This document shows, piece by piece, positions 1-5,075 of a stretch of 8,038 nucleotides of DNA. Under the pieces are notes generated by a model. That model was not told where the DNA came from, did not search any database, and saw nothing but the letters and a program-made list of their open reading frames with translations. This stretch comes from CAYPEL01 sp964409635 (GTDB lineage Bacteria > Pseudomonadota > Gammaproteobacteria > DSM-19610): contig CAYPEL010000127.1 of assembly GCA_964409635.1 (NCBI GenBank), positions 1 through 8,038 of the forward strand. Direction: 5' to 3'. Made by a program: the position numbers and the translations under genes. Position 1 is the first letter of the stretch. Each line of letters begins with the position of its first letter.

Positions 1-607
1 CCAAAAAAACTCAATAGTTGCCGGTGTGTGTGGCTCAACCGCCGTCTTTTTTATAGCGGCCGTGCCGGGCGCCCAATAACAAAACCGCTGCCAACGCCAC
101 CCATCCACCGACCCCATGAACCACAACCGAGCCGGCAAAATCATGAAATTCGGCGCCAAAAGTCTTGCCAATCCATGCCTGGACTCCGTAGTTACCATTC
201 CAGACAATGCCTTCGAAAAACGGATACACCAGTGCGACGAGAAAAAAAGTGGCTGCAAGTTGCGGGTAAAATCTTGCTCGTTCAGCAATACCCCCTGAAA
301 CAATAGCTGGAATAGCCGCCGCAAAAGTACAGAGGAAGAAGAATTTGACCAGTTCGTAACCGTTCTTTTCAGTCAATGCTTCAGCGCCCGACATGAAACC
401 CAATCCGTAGGCCACTGTATAGCCGATAAAGAAATACGCCAGTGTCGACATGGCGAAGTCAGCAATAATTTTCACCAAGGCATTGACCTGGTTTTTATGC
501 CTTACGGTGCCTACCTCAAGAAATGCAAAACCGGCATGCATGGCGAGCACCATAATGCCGCCCAAGAGTATAAAGAGCACATCACTGCCCGCTTGGTATG
601 CTTCCAT
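1..607 (-). CDS. amt: Ammonium transporter (Amt family), N-terminal part; apparent frameshift, runs off the window
   Basis: Membrane channel of the Amt/Mep/Rh family that moves ammonium across the inner membrane. The open frame gives 190 residues (607 to a TGA at 35-37) with about five hydrophobic segments. Family landmarks are the helix-1 FAFLEVGTVRHKN region, CTFAAAIPAIVSGGIAER (residues 93-110, holding the Phe-gate region) and DFAGSVVVH, where D156 and H164 match the conserved Asp and first pore His of E. coli AmtB. Full-length members have about 11 helices and 400 residues or more, so the TGA cuts the protein at mid-length. Another frame continues openly from about base 39 to base 1 with residues VEPHTPATIEFFW, which fit the usual cytoplasmic-loop continuation. 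A one-base frameshift between about 35 and 52 is therefore likely, perhaps in the six-T run at 47-52. The start has a G-rich ribosome binding site (GGGGGG). It lies 154 bases downstream of mazG on the same strand. Confidence 0.85.
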
Positions 608-700
608 TTCGACCCCCCGTTATTGGTTAATATGTCTTCATTTTCTTCACTCGAAGGCTGCTACCATACTCAATTTCAGCGTATTGGCAATATTCGGTTA

Positions 701-726
701 CCCGGAGCATCTGTTTTGCACCCGGG
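701..726. other. Stem-loop in the mazG-amt gap
   Basis: CCCGG (701-705) pairs with CCGGG (722-726) and GCA (707-709) pairs with TGC (717-719), leaving a small internal loop and a 7-base apical loop. No T run follows it on the minus strand, so it is not a standard terminator. It could be a processing or stabilising hairpin in a mazG-amt transcript. The rest of the 154-base gap shows no convincing promoter. In particular I found no GG-N10-GC sigma-54 pair, which is common ahead of glnK-amtB. Confidence 0.3.
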
Positions 727-761
727 AAGCACATTTCAATGCCTGGCTTTCGAGTAGCCTC

Positions 762-1568
762 TCAACCCTCAGCTTGTTTTGCGCGCTGCCAAAGCTGCTC
801 AAGCTCATCTATTGAAAGTAATGACAAGGCAGAGCCCCCACCCGCCGAGGCTTCCAACGCCCGGAACCGCCGTTCAAATTTCGCATTGGCATTGCGCATC
901 AGTGATTCCGCATCTGTATTCAGGTGCCGCGCCAGATTCACACAGGTAAACAGTATGTCGCCGAGCTCTTCTTTTTGTTGTGGCAACGAATCAACGCCCA
1001 TAGAACCTGCCTGCTTGAATTCCTCAACTTCTTCGTCCAGCTTATTGATCACTCCCCTAATATCCGGCCAGTCAAAACCAACACGCGCCGCCCGGTTCTG
1101 AAGTTTATATGCGCGCGCAAGCCCAGGTAACGCAAGCGCTATGTGATCCAGCTCACTCGTAGATGGATGTCCTTTATCTTTACGCTCTTCGGCTTTATGT
1201 GCTTCCCAGGCTACAGTCTGTGCAGCAGCATCTTCAATTTTAGAATCACCGAACACATGCGGGTGACGCCTGATCAATTTCTCGCAGATAGATTCAACGA
1301 CATCATCAAAATCAAACCAGTCATGTTCCCTAGCCATCTGGGCGTGAAACACAACCTGAAATAGCAGGTCACCCAATTCTTCCTTAATAGCTTCTTTATC
1401 ACGCTTGCGAATTGCATCCACCACTTCATAGGCTTCTTCCAGTGTATAAGGCGCAACAGATTCAAAATCCTGTTCCAAATCCCAGGGGCAGCCTGCTTCA
1501 GGCTCACGTAAGCTGCGCATAATTTCAAGTAATCCTGCAATGGATTTTTGAGGAATTTTTCTGCTCAT
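762..1568 (-). CDS. mazG: Nucleoside triphosphate pyrophosphohydrolase MazG
   Basis: Cytoplasmic house-cleaning enzyme that hydrolyses (d)NTPs to (d)NMP and pyrophosphate; in E. coli it also lowers ppGpp during starvation. From ATG at 1568 it is 268 residues, close to the E. coli enzyme, with both MazG repeats. The N-terminal repeat has GCPWD (26-30), APYTLEEAYEVVDAI (39-53) and EELGDLLFQVVFHAQMA (63-79). The C-terminal repeat has VGFDW (163-167), the acidic LDEEVEEF (177-184), EELGDILF (200-207) and NLARHL (211-216), ending in FERRF (231-235). The Mg-binding EExxE and ExxD acids are visible in both. A GTG at 1583 would add five residues, but ATG at 1568 has GGAAA at suitable spacing and gives the family-like N-terminus. 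It diverges from the methyltransferase-like gene with a 30-base gap, so each promoter probably lies in or beside the other gene. Confidence 0.96.
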   Translation of the reverse strand: MSRKIPQKSIAGLLEIMRSLREPEAGCPWDLEQDFESVAPYTLEEAYEVVDAIRKRDKEAIKEELGDLLFQVVFHAQMAREHDWFDFDDVVESICEKLIRRHPHVFGDSKIEDAAAQTVAWEAHKAEERKDKGHPSTSELDHIALALPGLARAYKLQNRAARVGFDWPDIRGVINKLDEEVEEFKQAGSMGVDSLPQQKEELGDILFTCVNLARHLNTDAESLMRNANAKFERRFRALEASAGGGSALSLLSIDELEQLWQRAKQAEG

Positions 1569-1597
1569 TTTTTTGGTTTCCACGCTACACTATCTAC

Positions 1598-1609
1598 GAT
1601 GAATTCATC
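1598..1609. repeat. Perfect 12-base palindrome over a start codon
   Basis: GATGAATTCATC is perfectly self-complementary and contains the ATG (1599-1601) of the membrane methyltransferase-like gene. It sits 30 bases upstream of the mazG start on the other strand. It could be an operator in the compact divergent region, or chance. Confidence 0.3.
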
Positions 1610-2237
1610 AAACAGCCATCTAATTGTACTAGCCCTGAGCTGGATTGCGTATGGCGCCCTGCATTCATTGACAGCATCGATAGGCTGTAAGCAGCTATTT
1701 CAGCAGCATTTTACCGGCATCTTTCATACCTACCGTCTACTATACAACCTCTCCGCAGTCTTACTGCTGGCTATACCGCTCTGGTTATTGTGGAGCTACG
1801 AAGGTGGATTATTATGGGAGTGGCCCGGCATGGCAGGCCAGATTGCAGAGGTCACCGTCATACTTGCCGTACTAGGCTTTTTTTACGGCCTTACCCTCTA
1901 CGACGGCAGTGACTTCATTGGCTTGAAGCAATACAAGGAGGGGCAAAAAACCCTGCATGAGACGGCGCCTATGTCACTGTCCTGGTTACATCGATATGTT
2001 CGTCACCCGTTGTATTTTTTTGGCTTGATAATTATTTGGGTTCGGGAAATGAACGCCGCTTGGCTGGTGAGTGCAATTTGTCTCACTGTATATCTGATTA
2101 TCGGCTCACGCTTAGAAGATAAAAAACTGATCGCAACTTACGGTGAACAATACCGGCGTTATAGTAAAAAAGTTGCCGGCCTGATTCCACTACCCTGGCG
2201 AGTCTTAAGCAAAAAAGGGGTCAGATCTATTTTTTGA
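1599..2237 (+). CDS. Small integral membrane methyltransferase-like protein (NnrU / isoprenylcysteine methyltransferase type)
   Basis: A 212-residue inner-membrane protein with about five hydrophobic segments (near 8-27, 50-66, 82-101, 138-149 and 155-171). The N-terminal SWIAYGALHSLTAS resembles the start of NnrU-like proteins. The C-terminal half has the signature of the ICMT/PEMT-type membrane methyltransferase fold: RHPLYFFG (135-142), then E173 and YGEQYRRY (181-188) followed by proline. Relatives bind S-adenosylmethionine and methylate small or lipid-like substrates, and NnrU itself was named for a denitrification cluster. The substrate here is unknown and no nitrogen-oxide gene is nearby. 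ATG at 1599 is preferred over an upstream in-frame TTG at 1548 that would overlap mazG, although no clear Shine-Dalgarno precedes either. The last residues (KKGVRSIF) are encoded by one arm and the loop of the terminator palindrome, suggesting a recently altered C-terminus. Confidence 0.82.
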   Translation: MNSSNSHLIVLALSWIAYGALHSLTASIGCKQLFQQHFTGIFHTYRLLYNLSAVLLLAIPLWLLWSYEGGLLWEWPGMAGQIAEVTVILAVLGFFYGLTLYDGSDFIGLKQYKEGQKTLHETAPMSLSWLHRYVRHPLYFFGLIIIWVREMNAAWLVSAICLTVYLIIGSRLEDKKLIATYGEQYRRYSKKVAGLIPLPWRVLSKKGVRSIF

Positions 2238-2252
2238 TAGACCCCTTTTTTG
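2210..2252. terminator. Bidirectional terminator hairpin, REP-like, overlapping the end of a CDS
   Basis: CAAAAAAGGGGTC (2210-2222) pairs perfectly with GACCCCTTTTTTG (2240-2252), with a further possible ATC/GAT pairing inside. Each strand has a GC-rich stem followed by a T run, so it can stop both the plus-strand methyltransferase-like gene (stop at 2235-2237, in the loop) and the converging rsd gene (stop at 2258). The AAGGGGTCAGAT...GACCCC form resembles palindromes I associate with REP elements of REP-associated tyrosine transposases. That link is from memory, not shown here. Confidence 0.85.
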
Positions 2253-2257
2253 GTAAA

Positions 2258-2728
2258 CTAGTGAACCTGACCTGTTAATGCATTAATCACTTTATCTTCA
2301 AGCTGGATGCGTTCAGCCAGCGTTTCACCAAGATTGGAAAGATCCTTATCCAGTATTTCAAACAAGGCTTTCTCGCCATTGACAATATCCACAGTTTCGT
2401 ACTTATCATTAAAGCGTAAAATAGCATCGGTGGTTTGAGCGATATGCGGGTAAACATTATCCGCCACCTTGAGGACTGCAGAACGTCGTTCCAGCTTATC
2501 CGTAATATAGCGGTACAATTGAAAATGTGCGCTGGCCGTATAATCTATCAACACTTGACAAAATTCCTGCAACGCTTCCTCGACCTCCCGATCCTGCGCG
2601 AAAGGGCGCTGGCTGGCTAACTCGGTATAGCGGGAAAGTGTCTCGGTTCTGGTTTTGACCAGGGTCGCCAGTTTCTCACGTGACCGGCCACGGCGGTCAT
2701 CCCCTGAAGCGTAATTAGTAGTAGCCAT
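2258..2728 (-). CDS. rsd: Rsd/AlgQ family sigma-70-binding anti-sigma factor
   Basis: Cytoplasmic regulator that binds the housekeeping sigma factor RpoD, favouring alternative sigma factors in stationary phase; AlgQ of Pseudomonas is the same family. The product is 156 residues, near E. coli Rsd (158), and all-helical in character. It keeps family-specific stretches: FCQVLIDYTASAHFQLY (56-72; E. coli has FCQSLVDYLSAGHFSIY), DKLE (77-80), YPHIAQTTDAI (93-103) and LGETLAERIQLEDKVI (133-148; E. coli has IGEALEARFVLEDKLI). The N-terminal 20 residues are polar and divergent. The start at 2728 has a strong GAGGAA seven bases upstream. It converges on the methyltransferase-like gene, sharing its bidirectional terminator, and diverges from the YbaK-HDOD gene over a 171-base spacer. 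algQ or rsd is equally apt as a name. Confidence 0.93.
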   Translation of the reverse strand: MATTNYASGDDRRGRSREKLATLVKTRTETLSRYTELASQRPFAQDREVEEALQEFCQVLIDYTASAHFQLYRYITDKLERRSAVLKVADNVYPHIAQTTDAILRFNDKYETVDIVNGEKALFEILDKDLSNLGETLAERIQLEDKVINALTGQVH

Positions 2729-2842
2729 TAACAGTTCCTCGATAGATTTAAAATTATTAAAGCGCCATCAGTTCGACACATAGGGTACGAGAAGCACAAA
2801 GTGTACCAGTCAGGATACTGAATTCTTTAGATTTTTCAACAA

Positions 2843-2858
2843 TGGTTCGGAATTTGCT
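2843..2858 (+). promoter_or_regulatory. Candidate sigma-54 (-24/-12) promoter
   Basis: TGGTTCGGAATTTGCT has GG (2844-2845) and GC (2856-2857) exactly 10 bases apart, matching the TGGCACG-N4-TTGCW consensus except at two bases of the -24 box. A transcript would begin near 2869, giving a leader of about 31 bases before the YbaK-HDOD start. I could not identify an activator site or confirm that rpoN is present. Further upstream GGTAC (2784-2788) and GTACC (2802-2806) form a short inverted repeat between the divergent genes. Confidence 0.45.
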
Positions 2859-2899
2859 TTAAACCTTGAGAACTACCCCGCTCATGGTGGAGAACAATT

Positions 2900-4294
2900 A
2901 TGGGAATGCCAAGGAATATCAGAAACTTCTTGCAAGCGTCAAACTTGCCTTATGAAGTATTAAGACACAATAAAACCACTTCATTGGTACAGGCTGCAAA
3001 AGCCTGTCAGCTGCCCATTGATAAACTCGCACGGGCGGTGGTACTCGCCGATGCAGAAGGTTTGTTAATGATCGTGCTGCCGGCCGATCACCTGCTGGAC
3101 TTTGAAGCGCTTTGTATCCTCACCGATCGTGAACTGGAGCTTTGCCCCACCGACAGGCTGACAGCTATTTTTGACGATTGCGAACCCGGCTCATTTCCCC
3201 CACTCGCCAACGCCTATGGGCTGAATGTCATCATCGATTCAACCCTGTCAAACTGGCATGATGTTATTTTCGAGCCCGGCACACACACTTCCCTGGTACG
3301 CATGTCTGGCGAAGATTTTGAAGCACTGTATGCAAATGCACAACACGCCGTTGTCTCCCTGCCACCTTCAGCTCTCACCAATCTGGATACGCAACAGGTC
3401 TCGGATACACTGGGCGAATATTTCGAACAGCTGTCGCCAACGCGGGTACGCCGCACGCTGGATGAAATACACGAATTACCGGCACTGCCAGACACGGCAA
3501 CCAGGATTTTACAACTGGCCTCTAACCCGCTAGCCAATGCCAAACAACTCGCCGATATTATCAGCACCGATCCAGCCCTGGCCTCTCAAGTACTGCGTTA
3601 TGCCAACTCGTCGTTATACGGCTATGCTGGCCGCATTAAGGATCTGCAATCAGCAATTGCGCGGGTTTTAGGGTTTGAATTTGTCATGCACCTGTCACTG
3701 GGTTTGACCATTGGTAAAGCATTACGTATCCCGCCCGATGGACCCTTAGGATTAAATAACTTCTGGAAGCATTCTGTCTACGCCGCCCGGTTAGTTGAAC
3801 TGCTCGCCCGGCAACTGCCCGGCAACCAGCGTCCACAACGGGGTACTGCTTACCTGGCCGGATTGATCCAAAACATCGGACGGCTAGCCTTGGGCCACGC
3901 ATTTCAAGCTGAATTTTACATCCTTAACCAGCTTGCCCAAGCGAATCCGGGTATGTCGGCACTCGAGTTGGAAAAAAATGTGCTGGGTGTGACGCACGAC
4001 CAGATCGGCGCCTGGCTATTGGAAAGCTGGGCGATGCCGGATGAATTGATTATTGCGGTACGGCACCATCACGACGAAGGTTATTGGGAGAAACACGCGG
4101 TATATCCACAGCTGGTCTTTATTGCGAACCGGTTACTGGCACTATATGGCATTAATAGTATGGAAAAACCCGAATTGCCTACTTTTGCATTAGAAATGCT
4201 GGGGCTGGAAGAAACCACGGTTCGGTTACTGACTGAACAGATATTGGCTAATAGTGAGGAGCTTGATGATCTGGCGAAGAGATTAGCCGCCTGA
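2900..4294 (+). CDS. YbaK-like aminoacyl-tRNA deacylase domain fused to HDOD domain
   Basis: A 464-residue soluble two-domain protein. Residues about 8-155 are a YbaK/ProRS-editing-type fold (LPYEVLRHNKTTSLVQAAKA, then LARAVVLADAEGLLMIVLPAD and FEPGTHTSLVRM). These domains normally hydrolyse mischarged aminoacyl-tRNA, but the usual catalytic lysine position appears to be arginine (R45), so activity is doubtful. Residues about 185-390 are HDOD: LPALPDTATRILQLASNP, DPALASQVLRYANSSLYG, a helix with FWKHS (288-292), AGLIQNIGRL (320-329) and LGVTHDQIGAWLLESW (362-377), then RHHHD (388-392). The metal-binding HD pair is QN (324-325), as expected for non-catalytic HDOD. Such proteins act as signalling or regulatory partners. 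The start has GGAG eight bases upstream, and an in-frame ATG two codons later is possible. It is monocistronic, between a sigma-54-like element and a terminator palindrome. I know this fusion from other gammaproteobacteria; its function is unclear to me. Confidence 0.92.
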   Translation: MGMPRNIRNFLQASNLPYEVLRHNKTTSLVQAAKACQLPIDKLARAVVLADAEGLLMIVLPADHLLDFEALCILTDRELELCPTDRLTAIFDDCEPGSFPPLANAYGLNVIIDSTLSNWHDVIFEPGTHTSLVRMSGEDFEALYANAQHAVVSLPPSALTNLDTQQVSDTLGEYFEQLSPTRVRRTLDEIHELPALPDTATRILQLASNPLANAKQLADIISTDPALASQVLRYANSSLYGYAGRIKDLQSAIARVLGFEFVMHLSLGLTIGKALRIPPDGPLGLNNFWKHSVYAARLVELLARQLPGNQRPQRGTAYLAGLIQNIGRLALGHAFQAEFYILNQLAQANPGMSALELEKNVLGVTHDQIGAWLLESWAMPDELIIAVRHHHDEGYWEKHAVYPQLVFIANRLLALYGINSMEKPELPTFALEMLGLEETTVRLLTEQILANSEELDDLAKRLAA

Positions 4295-4317
4295 ACTTAC
4301 TGCTACCCACTCCACGC

Positions 4318-4359
4318 TGAATTAAACAGGGGCAGAATAATCTACCCCTTTTTAATTCA
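4318..4359. terminator. 42-base near-perfect palindrome, terminator and REP-like
   Basis: A stem of 19 base positions with two mismatches: TGAATTAAA (4318-4326) pairs with TTTAATTCA (4351-4359), and AGGGGcAGA (4328-4336) pairs with TCTaCCCCT (4341-4349) around an ATAA loop. The GC core followed by a T run fits termination of the YbaK-HDOD transcript 24 bases after its stop. The stem is longer and more symmetric than terminators usually are, and its AGGGG(T)CAGA core recalls the hairpin at 2210-2252, so both may come from one REP-like family. Confidence 0.75.
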
Positions 4360-4369
4360 TATATAACTC

Positions 4370-4402
4370 GTTGATAATACTTATTATTTATGTATAATCA
4401 AC
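4370..4402. promoter_or_regulatory. Symmetric sigma-70 promoter within an inverted repeat (iscR distal promoter)
   Basis: On the plus strand TTGATA (4371-4376), 16 bases and a perfect TATAAT (4393-4398) form a good sigma-70 promoter reading toward iscR, with a start near 4405. The arms GTTGATAATAC (4370-4380) and GTATAATCAAC (4392-4402) are inverted repeats with one mismatch. The minus strand therefore also carries TTGATT-16-TATTAT, and the element could fire both ways or be an operator. Confidence 0.6.
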
Positions 4403-4445
4403 ACTAATCTACCCGCAAATTTTCCTGCAGAGCCGCACATCAAAT

Positions 4446-4461
4446 GGTTAATTAATTTACC
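4446..4461. repeat. AT-rich operator-like palindrome
   Basis: GGTTAATTAATTTACC is self-complementary at 14 of 16 positions and lies between the two proposed iscR promoters. A short ACCCA/TGGGT inverted pair (4459-4463, 4472-4476) overlaps its right end. It may be a regulator site; no family can be assigned. Confidence 0.3.
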
Positions 4462-4487
4462 CACATACGAATGGGTTTATTGAACCG

Positions 4488-4512
4488 ATTCTTGACTAAA
4501 AGACTCAAGTAT
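4488..4512 (+). promoter_or_regulatory. Candidate type 1 IscR binding site
   Basis: Compared with the E. coli type 1 IscR consensus as I recall it (ATASYYGACTRWWWYAGTCRRSTAT), 22 of 25 positions agree. The mismatches are at 4490, 4502 and 4504. The core half-sites are CTTGACT (4491-4497) and CTCAAGTAT (4504-4512). The site covers the -35 hexamer of the proximal promoter, the arrangement expected for repression of iscR by cluster-loaded IscR. Confidence 0.6.
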
Positions 4513-4520
4513 TATTTAAT
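4492..4520 (+). promoter_or_regulatory. Proximal sigma-70 promoter of iscR-iscU
   Basis: TTGACT (4492-4497), a 17-base spacer and TTTAAT (4515-4520), each one mismatch from consensus. A start near 4527 leaves a leader of about 64 bases before the iscR ATG. It overlaps the IscR-like operator. Confidence 0.65.
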
Positions 4521-4540
4521 AGACACATTAGCCGTAATGA

Positions 4541-4586
4541 CGAGGCATCCAGTGCCTCCCGACATACACTATTTAATAGCGAGGCA
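4541..4586 (+). promoter_or_regulatory. Possible alternative-fold leader masking the iscR ribosome binding site
   Basis: CGAGGCA occurs at 4541-4547 and again at 4580-4586, where its GAGG is the iscR Shine-Dalgarno. TGCCTC at 4553-4558 between them is complementary to both. Pairing with the first copy gives a tight hairpin (6-bp stem, 5-base loop) that leaves the ribosome binding site free; pairing with the second would hide it. No known riboswitch class is recognised. Confidence 0.4.
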
Positions 4587-4590
4587 AATT

Positions 4591-5040
4591 ATGAAACTCT
4601 CAACCAAAGGCCGTCATGCCATAACTGCTATGATGGAACTGGCGCTGCGCAACGAAAAAGGCCCAGTGACTCTGGCTGATATTTCAGCTGAACAATCTAT
4701 TTCTGTTTCCTATTTGGAGCAGCTATTCGCACGTCTACGAAATCACGAACTGGTAACCGGCATGCGTGGACCTGGTGGTGGCTATTGCCTGCGCCGTCCA
4801 GCGACGGAAATCACCGTCGCCGAAATTCTCAGCGCGGTTGATGACGCCATGCCTGCCCGCCGTGAGCGTATCCCTGGTGAACAGTGGCCGCAGAGCATTA
4901 TCTTATGGAACGCGCTGAGTGAACGCATTTTCAATTATCTGAACGGCGTTACGCTCGCTGAAGCGGTCAATCAACAGCAGGAAGAAAACAGCAAAAAAGA
5001 TGCCCCCTACGGTTCTGGCTATCAACAGTCTGCCGCTTAA
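4591..5040 (+). CDS. iscR: IscR-like Rrf2-family regulator lacking the [2Fe-2S] ligands
   Basis: A 149-residue winged-helix DNA-binding regulator. It aligns without gaps to E. coli IscR from residue 1 to 91 (MKLSTKGRHAITAMMELAL, ISVSYLEQLFARLR at 37-50, VRGPGGGY-like at 58-65, SAVDD at 81-85), including E43, which in E. coli helps the protein discriminate between site types. After that the cluster loop differs. E. coli C92, C98, C104 and H107 have no counterparts; the loop reads PARRERIPGEQWPQSI and is four residues shorter. The only cysteine is C66, in the wing. The C-terminal dimer helix returns with LWNALSERIFNYLNGVTLAEAV. The upstream in-frame start at 4471 is rejected because it would place the promoter inside the gene, whereas ATG 4591 has GAGG at correct spacing. 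iscU follows after 35 bases. It is probably a cluster-independent or differently sensing IscR. Confidence 0.88.
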   Translation: MKLSTKGRHAITAMMELALRNEKGPVTLADISAEQSISVSYLEQLFARLRNHELVTGMRGPGGGYCLRRPATEITVAEILSAVDDAMPARRERIPGEQWPQSIILWNALSERIFNYLNGVTLAEAVNQQQEENSKKDAPYGSGYQQSAA

Positions 5041-5075
5041 TGGCTACATAGGCAGAAACTACAGGAGAATGAATC

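Noticed and set aside
608..761. Sigma-54 promoter for the amt gene
   Set aside because: GG and GC pairs on the minus strand are 11 or more bases apart rather than 10, and none has a TTGC -12 box at the right place.
450..1101. Plus-strand open frames opposite amt and mazG
   Set aside because: They are shadows of well-supported minus-strand genes and show no family motifs.
1548..1598. TTG start extending the methyltransferase-like gene into mazG
   Set aside because: It would overlap the start of mazG, and the added residues do not look like the family's N-terminal helix.
3214..3902. Minus-strand open frames inside the YbaK-HDOD gene
   Set aside because: Both are antisense to clearly conserved coding sequence and their translations are low-complexity and unrecognised.
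4370..4390. Fur box at GATAATACTTATTAT
   Set aside because: Only about 12 of 19 positions agree with the Fur consensus, and AT-rich promoter hexamers explain most of the match.
4456..4479. Type 2 (apo) IscR site at TTTACC...GGTTTA
   Set aside because: The outer WWWWCC and GGWWWW halves fit, but they are 12 rather than 13 bases apart and the inner YA/TR bases do not match.
4471..4590. Longer IscR start giving 40 extra N-terminal residues
   Set aside because: The extension is unlike any IscR, would span the proximal promoter and operator, and ATG 4591 has a proper Shine-Dalgarno and aligns with E. coli residue 1.
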